Assembly (NCBI RefSeq): GCF_900106035.1
Contig: NZ_FNUC01000003.1
Location: 2,287,501-2,351,500, forward strand
Reading direction: 5' to 3'
Origin: Jiangella alba
GTDB taxonomy: Bacteria; Actinomycetota; Actinomycetes; Jiangellales; Jiangellaceae
Length of the DNA: 64,000 bases
In this document: positions 20,551 to 29,740 of the stretch, piece after piece
How the letters are laid out: the number at the start of each line of letters is the position of its first letter
Numbering within the stretch: position 1 is the first letter of the stretch
Notes under the pieces: model-generated
The model's input: the letters and a program-made list of their open reading frames with translations, nothing else
The model's database searches: none
Told to the model about the DNA's origin: nothing
Position numbers and translations under genes: made by a program

Positions 20551-21152
20551 TCCGGGTCCTGCTCGCCGACGACGAGAACCTGATCAGGTCCGCGCTGCGG
20601 GCGCTGCTGTCGCTGGAGGACGGCATCGAGGTCGTCGCCGAGGCCGCCACCGCCGACGAAGCCCTCGCCATGGCCCGCACCTTCACCCCCGACGTCGCCG
20701 TCCTCGACCTGCAGCTGCCCGACCGCGACGGCATCTCCCTGGCCGCCGACCTGCACCGGTTCGTCCCCGGCTGCCGCACCATGATCGTCACCAGCCACGG
20801 CCGGCCCGGCTACCTCAAGCGGGCGCTCGCCGGGGGAGTGGGCGGCTTCCTCCCCAAGACGGTGTCGGCGTCGGTGCTGGCCCAGGTCGTCCGCACCGTC
20901 CACGACGGCGGCCGCTACGTCGACCCCGAGCTGGCCGCCGAGGCCATCAGCGCCGGCGACAGCCCGCTGACGGCGCGGGAGGCGGACGTGCTGGAGCTGG
21001 CGGCCGAGGGCGCGCCGGTCGAGGAGATCGCCCGGCGGGCGGCGCTCACCCCCGGGACGGTGCGCAACTACCTCTCCTCGGCGGCCTCGAAGCTGGGGGC
21101 GGCGAACCGGCACGAGGCCGTGCACGTGGCGCGGCGGCATGGGTGGATCTAG
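20547..21152 (+). CDS. NarL/LuxR-family response regulator
   Basis: The 201-residue protein has a receiver domain (acidic pocket DDEN, phosphorylated Asp in VAVLDLQLPD, conserved K in FLPKTVS) and a C-terminal LuxR helix-turn-helix (LTAREADVLELAAEGAPVEEIA to GTVRNYLSSAASKLGA). It is the partner of the upstream kinase and probably controls the exporter genes of this module. The stop codon is directly followed by repeat copy A. Confidence 0.93.
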   Translation: MIRVLLADDENLIRSALRALLSLEDGIEVVAEAATADEALAMARTFTPDVAVLDLQLPDRDGISLAADLHRFVPGCRTMIVTSHGRPGYLKRALAGGVGGFLPKTVSASVLAQVVRTVHDGGRYVDPELAAEAISAGDSPLTAREADVLELAAEGAPVEEIARRAALTPGTVRNYLSSAASKLGAANRHEAVHVARRHGWI

Positions 21153-21469
21153 TTCTTCGTTCTCGGGGGTTCGCCGGGCGCTCGTTGGCCCTGATCTGCC
21201 GCGTTGTGCCTGCCCCCTGCTGCTTCCAGTGTCGGGGGCGCGGGTGGCCGCCTCAAGCGGACCTCGTGCTTGGGCGCTTCGCGCGGCGGAGGACCGCTTG
21301 ACCCGGCCGCCCGCGCGCCCGTTCAAGCAGCGTCAGGGGGCCGGCCGAAAAACGGGCCCGGCTTCCCTGCTCGCTCGGCTTTCGCTCCGCTGGCCGCTCA
21401 CTGGCCGTGGGTCGTGTTCTTCGGCTACCGACTCCGCTGTGGGTTGCTGTTCGCTGGCCGCTGCCTGGT

Positions 21470-21525
21470 CCAAGATCATCCACCTTCTGTGCTGCTATCA
21501 CGGCCCAAAACGTGGATGATCATGG
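21470..21525. repeat. 56-base palindromic core, copy A
   Basis: CCAAGATCATCCAC at 21470-21483 pairs with GTGGATGATCATGG at 21512-21525 (13 of 14 positions), with a 28-base centre. Only one base differs from the core in copy B, while flanking sequence differs much more. Confidence 0.85.
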
Positions 21526-21652
21526 AACGAGAGCAGGGGCACGGTCGCTGAGCGGCACGCGACGTGGCGTGGAGGGCGCGGGCCCAACGACGACGGCGCT
21601 GCGCAAGCGTCGCGTGGTGGTAGGTCGACCCCTCCCGGCCCGGGTGGGGCCC

Positions 21653-21675
21653 ACCCTACCGGCGGGCACCGACAA
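21653..21675 (-). promoter_or_regulatory. PafBC-type promoter in repeat copy A
   Basis: Read on the minus strand: TTGTCGGTG, eight bases, TAGGGT, a full match to the RecA-independent DNA-damage promoter consensus. It points away from dinB (which lies behind it) and into the repeat, so its only evident product would be an RNA of the repeat itself. Confidence 0.7.
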
Positions 21676-21735
21676 CGTCGCGCCGACGAACCGCGCCGCG
21701 CCTGCCCGCCACCAGAACCGTGCAGCCGGCGGTCG

Positions 21736-23073
21736 TCAGGCGGCGGCGAGGGGGTCGGTGGGGATCGGCGGCGGGGGAGCGGGCGTCAGCTCGGGATCGT
21801 CGGCCGCGAAGGTGCGGACGGGGCCGGGCGGGGTGGCGGCCGTCTCGAAGCGGACGGTGACGCGGCCGCGTCCGGACCCCCACACCCAGCCGGCGCCGTG
21901 CACCGCGTGCACGACGTCCATGCCGGGTGACCAGCCGCGGCGCTCGTGCAGGACCTCGTCGACCTGGTCGGCAGGGTCGGCCTGGTCGGCCGGCAGGGCG
22001 GTGGGAGCGGCGTCGGCGACGAAGAGGTCGTCCTGGACCCAGTCGGACAGCCCCGACACGCCGACGCCGAGGAGGCGGACGCCGCCGGTGGTGTCGAGGT
22101 CGGCCAGCAGCTGCGTCGTCACCCACGACAGCATGCGGGCGTCGTCGGTCGGGGCGGGCAGGGTGGAGGAGCGCGACAGGGTGGTGAAGTCGTGCAGCCG
22201 CGTCTTCAGCGTGATGGTCCGCCCCGACAGCCCGGCCTTGGCCAGCCGCTGCGCCACCCGATCGGCCAGCCGCGCGACGATGGCGGCGAGCAGGGCGGGG
22301 TCGGTGAGGTCGCGGTCGAACGTGTCCTCGACGCTGACGGACTTCGACTCGCGGTCGGCGCTGACCGGCCGGTCGTCGCGGGCCAGCGAGAGGCGGTGCA
22401 GGGAGCGGCCGTGCGCGTCGCCGAGGAGGTCGACGAGGTCGGGCTCGGTGATGCGGGCGAGGTCGCCGACGGTCTTGACGCCGAAGCGGGCCAGCCGGGC
22501 GGCCGTCGCCGGGCCGACGCCGGGGAGGGCGCGGATCGGCAGCGGATGCAGCACGTCCAGCTCGGTGCCCGGCTCGATGACCACCAGGCCGTTGGGTTTG
22601 GCCTGCTCGGAGGCGATCTTCGCCATCAGCTTGGACGCCGCCACGCCGACGGAGGCGGTCACGCCGGTCTCATCGACGATCGTCGATCGCAGCGACCGGG
22701 CCAGCGCCCGCACCTCGTCGGCGGCGGGCGGCGCACCGCCGGGGCCGGCCGCGAGGTCGACGAACGCCTCGTCCAGCGACAGCGGCTCGACCACCGGCGA
22801 CAGCTCCCGCAGCCGGGCCATGACCACCGCGCTGACCGCTCGGTACACGCCGAACCGGCCGGACAGGTAGGCGGCGTTCGGGCAGCGGGAGCGGGCCTCG
22901 CTCATCGACATCGCGGACCGGACGCCGAACACGCGCGCCTCGTAGGACGCCGTCGACACGACCCCGCGCGGCCCGAGCCCGCCGACGATGACCGGTTTGC
23001 CGCGAAGCGACGGCTTGTCGCGCTGCTCGACCGAGGCGAAGAATGCGTCCAGGTCGAGATGGAGGACGCGCAT
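21736..23073 (-). CDS. dinB: DNA polymerase IV (Y family)
   Basis: This 445-residue translesion polymerase has the catalytic blocks LHLDLDAFFASVEQ at its start and SLDEAFVDL near residue 100, the steric-gate region, helix-hairpin-helix IRALPGVGPATAARLARFGV and a little-finger domain (SVEDTFDRDL). It copies past DNA lesions with low fidelity. The C-terminal 80 residues (WSPGMDVVHAVHGAGWVWGSGRGRVTVRF) form an extra domain seen in some actinobacterial DinB proteins. The ATG at 23073 lies at the expected transcription start of a PafBC promoter, so the message is probably leaderless and damage-induced. Confidence 0.94.
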   Translation of the reverse strand: MRVLHLDLDAFFASVEQRDKPSLRGKPVIVGGLGPRGVVSTASYEARVFGVRSAMSMSEARSRCPNAAYLSGRFGVYRAVSAVVMARLRELSPVVEPLSLDEAFVDLAAGPGGAPPAADEVRALARSLRSTIVDETGVTASVGVAASKLMAKIASEQAKPNGLVVIEPGTELDVLHPLPIRALPGVGPATAARLARFGVKTVGDLARITEPDLVDLLGDAHGRSLHRLSLARDDRPVSADRESKSVSVEDTFDRDLTDPALLAAIVARLADRVAQRLAKAGLSGRTITLKTRLHDFTTLSRSSTLPAPTDDARMLSWVTTQLLADLDTTGGVRLLGVGVSGLSDWVQDDLFVADAAPTALPADQADPADQVDEVLHERRGWSPGMDVVHAVHGAGWVWGSGRGRVTVRFETAATPPGPVRTFAADDPELTPAPPPPIPTDPLAAA

Positions 23074-23079
23074 GCTCCG

Positions 23080-23102
23080 ATCGTCGCACGCGTCACCGAC
23101 AA
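23080..23102 (-). promoter_or_regulatory. PafBC-type promoter of dinB
   Basis: On the minus strand: TTGTCGGTG (23094-23102), eight bases, GACGAT (23080-23085). The first element is perfect; the hexamer differs from TAnnnT only at its first base. The start codon follows after six bases, which places the ATG at the transcription start. Confidence 0.7.
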
Positions 23103-23170
23103 TCCCTGCCGATGGCTGCGGTACGGTTGCGCCGCGACCGGAGTTCACGCCGGAGTGAGAGAAGGTTCCG

Positions 23171-23581
23171 ATGACCGCGATCGTCGTGGGCTACGTCCCC
23201 AAGTCCGAGGGCCGGGCGGCACTGCGCCGGGCTGCCGAGAAGGCCCGGCTGCGCGGTGCGCGGCTGGTCGTCGTCAACTCCGCCAGGGGCGGGCGCGACT
23301 TCGACGACGACGACGCCATTCGCGCCGACGTCGAGCTGGCCACCGTCAGCCAGCAGCTGAAGGACGCCGGCATCGAGGCCGAGGTGCGCCAGCTGGTGCG
23401 CGGCATGGACGTGGCCGAGGACCTCATCGCCGTGGCGGAGGAGAACGCGGCCGACTTCATCGTCATCGGCCTGCGCCGCCGCAGCCCGGTCGGTAAGTTG
23501 ATCTTGGGTAGCAACGCCCAGCGTATCCTGTTGGACGCACCATGCCCTGTCCTCGCCGTCAAGGCCGAGGACGAGGACTAA
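23171..23581 (+). CDS. Universal stress protein (UspA family)
   Basis: The 136-residue protein is a single Usp domain. The ATP-binding pattern is visible: the start IVVGYVPKSEGRAALRRA, and near the C-terminus GLRRRSPVGKLILGS followed by APCPVLAVK. Such proteins support survival in stress and dormancy. An AGAAGG site precedes the ATG. It diverges from dinB by about 100 bases. Confidence 0.93.
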   Translation: MTAIVVGYVPKSEGRAALRRAAEKARLRGARLVVVNSARGGRDFDDDDAIRADVELATVSQQLKDAGIEAEVRQLVRGMDVAEDLIAVAEENAADFIVIGLRRRSPVGKLILGSNAQRILLDAPCPVLAVKAEDED

Positions 23582-23592
23582 GGGGGTCTCTG

Positions 23593-23763
23593 ATGGATCT
23601 TCGGCGGCGCGGATCGACGCCCAGACGCCGGCCAGCGGCGTTGTCGTCGTTGGTCGATGGCTCCGCATCGACCTTCTCCTCCGCCTTGCTGGACCGACGC
23701 CTGGACGCCGCCCGCATCCGCCAATATCCATCAGACACCCCCGAGAGGTTCCCGCGAACGTGA
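23593..23763 (+). CDS. Possible small Arg-rich protein (56 aa)
   Basis: A short frame lies between the stress protein and the HhH-GPD gene, with a G-rich stretch before the ATG and a stop overlapping the next start by GTGA. It begins MDLRRRGSTPRRRP and resembles no family I know. The junction argues for a real coupled gene, but composition does not, and the gap may instead be an untranslated leader. Confidence 0.3.
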   Translation: MDLRRRGSTPRRRPAALSSLVDGSASTFSSALLDRRLDAARIRQYPSDTPERFPRT

Positions 23764-24332
23764 CCACGCTCTACCTGGCCGGCGATCCCGACGCCGACGC
23801 GCTCTTGGCGCGCGATCCGTTCTCCCTGCTCACCGGCATGTTGCTGGACCAGCAGGTGCCCATGGAGAAGGCGTTCTCGGGCCCGGCCGTCATCGCCGAG
23901 CGCATGGGCACCGACCACCTCGATCCCGCGGTCGTCGCCGCGCACGACCCCGAGGCGTTCGCCGAGATCTTCTCCCGCACGCCGGCCGTGCACCGGTTCC
24001 CGGGGTCGATGGCCGGGCGGGTGCAGAAGCTGGCCGGGTTCGTCGCCGAGCACTACGGCAACGACGCCGCGAACATCTGGGCCGACGCCGCCACCGGCAA
24101 GGAGCTGCTGAAGCGGCTCAAGGCGCTGCCGGGGTTCGGTGAGCAGAAGGCCAAGATCATGGTCGCGCTGCTGGGCAAGCAGATCGGCGTCCAGCCCGAC
24201 GGCTGGCGCGAGGCGGCCGGCGACTACGGCGCCGACGGCGCCACCCGGTCGGTGGCTGACGTCGTCGACGCCGAGACGCTGCTGCAGGTCCGGGCCACGA
24301 AGCGGGAGATCAAGCGTGCGGCGAAGGCCTAG
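23760..24332 (+). CDS. HhH-GPD-type base excision repair-like protein
   Basis: The 190-residue protein resembles an actinobacterial family annotated as HhH-GPD DNA repair proteins. It has LLTGMLLDQQVPMEKAF near residue 25 (glycosylase-like helix) and a helix-hairpin-helix (LKALPGFGEQKAKIM near residue 125). It lacks the obvious catalytic Asp and iron-sulfur cysteines of Nth/MutY enzymes, so glycosylase activity is uncertain. A GAGAGG site precedes the GTG start. Confidence 0.85.
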   Translation: MTTLYLAGDPDADALLARDPFSLLTGMLLDQQVPMEKAFSGPAVIAERMGTDHLDPAVVAAHDPEAFAEIFSRTPAVHRFPGSMAGRVQKLAGFVAEHYGNDAANIWADAATGKELLKRLKALPGFGEQKAKIMVALLGKQIGVQPDGWREAAGDYGADGATRSVADVVDAETLLQVRATKREIKRAAKA

Positions 24333-24337
24333 CGACG

Positions 24338-25942
24338 ATGCGACCGGCTGACGCCCAGCGCCTGCTCGGAGCGCTGGCCGGGGTCGACGCACCCGTGGGG
24401 TTCGCGGTCTTCGACGACGAGCACCGCTACCTCGCCATCAACGCCGCTCTCGCGGAACGGTCCGGGAAGGGCATCGCCGACCACCTCGGGCGGATGCCGG
24501 TCGACGTGCTGCCGCCGGAGCTGGCGGCGCACACCGACGAGATGATCGAGCGGGTCCTGCGCACCGGCGAGTCCGTCGAGGCCGAAGAGCCCGCCGTCTC
24601 CGGGCGCACCGACACCTACCACCTGCACTCGTCCTGGTACCTGGTCGACGAGGGCCGCGGCCGCGAGGTCGCCATGTTCGTCGTCGACGACACCTCGCAC
24701 CAGCGCGCCATCTCGTCGCTGCGCCGCAGCCGGGCCCGCAACGCGCGGCTGCTGGAGGTGTCCGACGTGCTGTCGCGGGCGGTCACGGTCCGCGAGGTCG
24801 CCGACGGCGCCGCCGCCATCGGCCGGCGCAACGTACAGGCGCTGCGCACCGCCGTCACGCTGATCGGCGGCAACGGCCGCCCGTACCCCGTCACCACCGG
24901 GCTCGGCGAGGGCGACCTCGTGCCCGTCTGGCCGCACCAGGCCGTCACGCCCACCGACGAGGTGCTGCGCAGCGGCTGGCCGATGTTCCTCGGCAGCCGC
25001 GACCGCGCCCGCGCCGCCGCGCCGGGCGACCCCGCCTTCGGCGAGTTCCTCGACCACACCGACGAACGCGCCTGGGCGGTGCTGCCGCTGGCCGGCGAGG
25101 ACGGCTGCGTCGGCGCCGTCCGGTTCTCCTTCGCCACCGAGCAGGAGTTCGACTCCGACCAGTGCCGGTTCCTGCGCGCCGTCGCCCAGCAGTGCTCGCT
25201 GGCGTTCGCCCGGGCCCGGCTGTTCGAGCGGGAGCGGACGGCGGCCGCGTCGCTCAGCCAGGGGCTGCTGCCGCGGCGGCTGCCGACGGTGGCCGGCATC
25301 GACCTCGCGGCCCGGTCGCGCACCGACGTCGGCGAGCACTCCGTCGGCGGCGACTGGTACGACGCCCTGGTCATGCCCGACGGCGAGCTGGCCCTGGTGG
25401 TCGGCGACGTCATGGGCCACGGCGTCACCGCGGCCAGCGCGATGGGCCAGATGCGGGCGGCGCTGCGGGCGCTGGCGCTCACCGATCCCGACCCCGCGGC
25501 GGTGCTCGGCGGCCTCGACCGCCTGGTCGAGCGCGACGACGCCGTCGAGATGGTCACCGTCGTGTACGCGCTGGTCGACCCCGTCAACGGGACCGTCCGC
25601 GTCGGCGACGCCGGGCACCTGCCGCTGATCCGCATCCCCGAGGTGGGCGCCGTCGAGCTCGTCGACGCCGGCGCCGGCACCACCCCGATCGGCGTCACCG
25701 AGCCGCGGTCGACCCAGTCCGTGCGGCTGTGGCCCGGCGACGTGCTGATCGCGTTCACCGACGGGCTGATCGAGAGCCGGCTGCGCTCGCTGGAGGAGGG
25801 CTTCGCCCAGCTGCTGCGCTGCCTCGAAGAACAGCGCGGGGCGCCGCTCGAGGAACTGCTCGACGCGGTCGTCCGGCGCATGCAGATCGACGGCGCCGCC
25901 GACGATCAGACGATTCTCGCGCTACGGTGGGCCGGGCGGTGA
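24338..25942 (+). CDS. PAS-GAF-SpoIIE (PP2C-type) phosphatase
   Basis: This 534-residue protein has an N-terminal PAS domain (about 10-125; GFAVFDDEHRYLAINAALAE), a GAF-like domain (about 145-300) and a C-terminal SpoIIE phosphatase domain (about 310-530) with GGDWYD, VGDVMGHG and ADDQTILALR metal-binding motifs. RsbU-like enzymes of this kind dephosphorylate anti-anti-sigma factors in stress signalling. No RsbV/RsbW partner is adjacent, but the principal sigma factor gene follows. It starts six bases after the HhH gene. Confidence 0.92.
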   Translation: MRPADAQRLLGALAGVDAPVGFAVFDDEHRYLAINAALAERSGKGIADHLGRMPVDVLPPELAAHTDEMIERVLRTGESVEAEEPAVSGRTDTYHLHSSWYLVDEGRGREVAMFVVDDTSHQRAISSLRRSRARNARLLEVSDVLSRAVTVREVADGAAAIGRRNVQALRTAVTLIGGNGRPYPVTTGLGEGDLVPVWPHQAVTPTDEVLRSGWPMFLGSRDRARAAAPGDPAFGEFLDHTDERAWAVLPLAGEDGCVGAVRFSFATEQEFDSDQCRFLRAVAQQCSLAFARARLFERERTAAASLSQGLLPRRLPTVAGIDLAARSRTDVGEHSVGGDWYDALVMPDGELALVVGDVMGHGVTAASAMGQMRAALRALALTDPDPAAVLGGLDRLVERDDAVEMVTVVYALVDPVNGTVRVGDAGHLPLIRIPEVGAVELVDAGAGTTPIGVTEPRSTQSVRLWPGDVLIAFTDGLIESRLRSLEEGFAQLLRCLEEQRGAPLEELLDAVVRRMQIDGAADDQTILALRWAGR

Positions 25943-26065
25943 GACATCGGCGTGGACGGCGGCCTTTCGGGATGAAGGGGACCCGTGCCCTGTGCCACAA
26001 TGATGTGTTGCCACCGCCACCTCGCGTACTGCGCTGCCCCTAACCAAGACTTCGAGAGGTCGTAC

Positions 26066-27577
<1,512 letters not shown>

Positions 27578-27594
27578 CGGCGCTCAGCGCACGC

Positions 27595-27631
27595 AACGGC
27601 CCCGCCCCGGAACCCCGGGTGCGGGGCCGTT
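27595..27631 (+). terminator. Terminator of sigA
   Basis: AACGGCCCCGC at 27595 pairs with GCGGGGCCGTT ending at 27631: an 11-base perfect stem with a further inner CCCGG/CCGGG pairing, followed by TTCG. Confidence 0.75.
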
Positions 27632-27657
27632 TCGCGTGCTGGTGACACAATCGCCCG

Positions 27658-28404
27658 ATGACGCGCATTCTCGTGCCCTATCACCTCGACGAGCATCGGC
27701 CGGGACTCGAGGTGCCGTACGAGCCTGACGTGACGGTGACGCGGGGGCTGGGCGGCGACGACGTGTGGGGGAGGGTGGCCGGGCTGTACGGGGAGGTCGC
27801 CGAGCTCGTGGCGGCCGAGGTCCGGGCCGGGACGGCGCCGCTGGTGATGTCGGGCGACTGCATGGTCTCGCAGGCCGTCGTGGCGGGCGTCCAGCGCGCG
27901 CACGGCAGCGCGCCGTCGATCGTGTGGTTCGACGCGCACGGAGACGTGCAGACGCTGGAGACGACGGCGTCGGGGTATCTGGGCGGGATGCCGCTGCGCA
28001 TGCTGGCCGGCTACCGGCCGGAGCTGCTGGCCGACCGGCTCGAGCTGGCGCCGGTGCCCGAGGACCGCATCGTCCTGGTCGACGGGCGCGACCTCGACCC
28101 GCCGGAGCGCGACTACCTGGCCGCGTCGGACATCCGGCAGGTCTTCACCGCCGAGCTCGACGCCGAGGCGGTGCCGGACGGGCCCGTCTACCTGCACCTC
28201 GACCTCGACGTCGTCGACGGGGCGCAGCTGCCGGGCCTGCTGTTCCCGGTCGCCGGGGGCCCGTCCGCCGACGAGGTCGGGCAGGCCGTGCGCCGGGTGC
28301 TCGGCACCGGCCGGGTCGCGGCGATCGGTCTCGGCTGCACCTGGCACGACGGTGACGACGGCCGCGCCGCCGCGGCCCGCGTCCGTGCCGCCCTGCCGTT
28401 CTGA
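27658..28404 (+). CDS. Arginase/agmatinase-family protein
   Basis: The 248-residue protein is a ureohydrolase-family member, expected to bind two manganese ions and hydrolyse a guanidino or formimino group. Motifs are SGDCMVS near residue 65 (GGDHS in classic arginase), WFDAHGDVQT near 91 and HLDLDVVD near 180. Cys replaces the usual His ligand in the first motif, a variant I believe occurs in other actinobacterial members. Substrate cannot be assigned and no arginine pathway gene is nearby. Confidence 0.85.
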   Translation: MTRILVPYHLDEHRPGLEVPYEPDVTVTRGLGGDDVWGRVAGLYGEVAELVAAEVRAGTAPLVMSGDCMVSQAVVAGVQRAHGSAPSIVWFDAHGDVQTLETTASGYLGGMPLRMLAGYRPELLADRLELAPVPEDRIVLVDGRDLDPPERDYLAASDIRQVFTAELDAEAVPDGPVYLHLDLDVVDGAQLPGLLFPVAGGPSADEVGQAVRRVLGTGRVAAIGLGCTWHDGDDGRAAAARVRAALPF

Positions 28405-28423
28405 CGCCACATACACTGGCGAC

Positions 28424-29020
28424 ATGTCGTCCTCGGGCCAGGTCACGCCGCGTCGATCCGTGCCGCCGGCCCTCGCGGCCACCCTGCCGGTCTTCGTCCT
28501 CGTGCTGCTCATGTGGGCCGGGGAGATCGTCGACTCGCTGCCGGGCGTCGACCTCGACCAGTACGGCATCCGCCCGCACGACGCCGAGGGACTGGTCGGC
28601 GTCGTCACGGCGCCGTTCCTGCACGGCGGGTTCGGCCACCTGATCGCCAACACCGGCGCGTTCCTGGTGCTGGGCTGCCTCATCGCCATGACGACGCAGC
28701 GGTTCTGGCCGGTGACCATCGGCGTGGCGCTGGTCGGCGGGTTCGCCACCTGGCTGGCGGCGTCGCCGAACAGCGTCCACATCGGCGCCAGCGGGCTGGT
28801 CTACGGCTACGCCGCGTTCCTGGTGGCGTGGGGCGTGTTCAGCCGCCGGGCGCTGGCCGTGGTCGTCGCGGTCATCGTGGTGCTGATGTACGGCGGCATC
28901 GTGGTCGGCGTGCTGCCCGGCCAGCCCGGCATCTCGTGGCAGGGCCACCTGTTCGGCGCGCTGGCCGGGGTCCTCATGGCGTGGCTGCTGCGGGGGAGCG
29001 CGGCGAAGACTCCCGCGTGA
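28424..29020 (+). CDS. Rhomboid-family intramembrane serine protease
   Basis: The 198-residue protein has six hydrophobic segments and the rhomboid catalytic pair: serine in GASGLVYGY near residue 126 and histidine in GHLFGALAG near residue 180; HGGFGHLIANTGAFLVLG is the usual loop and second helix. It cleaves proteins within the membrane. A TACACT hexamer lies six bases before the ATG, so the message may be leaderless. The last 47 bases overlap the convergent next gene. Confidence 0.92.
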   Translation: MSSSGQVTPRRSVPPALAATLPVFVLVLLMWAGEIVDSLPGVDLDQYGIRPHDAEGLVGVVTAPFLHGGFGHLIANTGAFLVLGCLIAMTTQRFWPVTIGVALVGGFATWLAASPNSVHIGASGLVYGYAAFLVAWGVFSRRALAVVVAVIVVLMYGGIVVGVLPGQPGISWQGHLFGALAGVLMAWLLRGSAAKTPA

Positions 29021-29390
29021 ACCGCATGTCCATCCAGTGCCGCCACCGGCCCGACTCCAGCCGCTCCCAGCGCGCGGCCATGCGGTCGGCGCCGACGGTG
29101 AGCCGCGCCCGGGTGTCCGGCCCGGCCAGCAGCAGCACTCCGGGCGCGTCGAGCGCGACGGTCATGGTGCCGGTGGCGCCGTCGCTGTCGTAGGACCGCG
29201 CGACGTCGCCCTCGAACACCTCCAGCGCCTGGTAGCGCCGCCCGTCGAGGGCGACGTCGACGTGGTGCAGCAGGAAGTGCCCGCCGGGCAGCCACTCGTA
29301 CACGTCGCTGCCCTCGATGCGCACGACGGGCTCGTCGACGGTCTCGCCGCTCGACCGCCAGGCGCCGACCAGCGCCTCCAACTCCTTCAT
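28974..29390 (-). CDS. DUF1579-like small beta-barrel protein
   Basis: The 138-residue protein starts MKELEALVGAWRSSGET and contains YEWLPGGHFLLHHVDV, a pattern of small calycin or DUF1579-like proteins of unknown role. A GGAGGAATC site precedes the ATG at 29390. It diverges from the ArsR gene with a shared operator-like palindrome, and its 3' end overlaps the rhomboid gene, so it may be part of the ArsR-controlled set. Confidence 0.75.
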   Translation of the reverse strand: MKELEALVGAWRSSGETVDEPVVRIEGSDVYEWLPGGHFLLHHVDVALDGRRYQALEVFEGDVARSYDSDGATGTMTVALDAPGVLLLAGPDTRARLTVGADRMAARWERLESGRWRHWMDMRFTRESSPRSPAAATP

Positions 29391-29406
29391 GATTCCTCCG
29401 GTACTA

Positions 29407-29424
29407 TGTAAGCAACTTCTTACA
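29407..29424. promoter_or_regulatory. ArsR-type operator
   Basis: TGTAAG-CAACTT-CTTACA is a perfect 6-base inverted repeat in the 53-base gap between two divergent genes, one an ArsR regulator. Its position suits autoregulation and control of both directions. Confidence 0.65.
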
Positions 29425-29443
29425 CAGACTACCGGAGGGGGAC

Positions 29444-29740
29444 GTGGACGACGCACTGCGGGCGGTCGCCGACCCCACCCGGCGGGCGATCATGGAGCTG
29501 GTCCGCGACGGCGAGCGCTCGGCCGGCGAGCTGGCGCGGAACTTCCCGGGCATCAGCCGCCCGGCGGTGTCGCAGCACCTCAGGGTGCTCGCCGACGCCG
29601 GCCTGGTGGACGTGCGCCGCGACGGCAACCGCCGGCTCTACGCGCTGCGCCCCGAGGGTCTGGACGACGCGGCGGGGTTCATCGAACGCATGTGGTCGGC
29701 GCAGCTGCGCCGGCTCAAGGAAGCGGTGGAGAACGAGTGA
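29444..29740 (+). CDS. ArsR-family winged-helix repressor
   Basis: The 98-residue protein is a compact winged helix: ALRAVADPTRRAIMELV, then GELARNFPGISRPAVSQHLRVLADAGLV as helix-turn-helix and RRDGNRRLYAL as wing. It has no cysteine cluster for metals and belongs to the metal-independent ArsR branch often encoded with an AHSA1/SRPBCC partner, as here. GGAGGGG precedes the GTG start. Confidence 0.93.
   Translation: MDDALRAVADPTRRAIMELVRDGERSAGELARNFPGISRPAVSQHLRVLADAGLVDVRRDGNRRLYALRPEGLDDAAGFIERMWSAQLRRLKEAVENE

Larger units (their letters stand above)
21152..21692. repeat. Composite dispersed repeat, copy A
   Basis: This stretch between convergent genes matches 41882-42466 along nearly its whole length. 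In order it holds: a GTTCTTCGTT start; a long inverted repeat (CCCCCTGCTGCT at 21213 and the 27-base arm 21234-21260 pairing with 21294-21320 and 21326-21340); a variable module with GGCTACCGACTCCGCTG; the 56-base palindromic core at 21470-21525; and a right end with a hairpin-forming GC-rich stretch (21614-21658) and a PafBC promoter pointing leftward. No convincing gene is inside. The whole 583-base gap between the regulator gene and dinB is accounted for by it. Confidence 0.82.

Noticed and set aside
21139-21519. Frames in both repeat copies ending with the same SKIIHLLCCYHGPKRG peptide (also 42081-42308)
   Set aside because: The shared peptide is only the translation of the conserved palindromic core; upstream parts differ in length and composition, no ribosome site is seen, and coding does not explain the paired arms.
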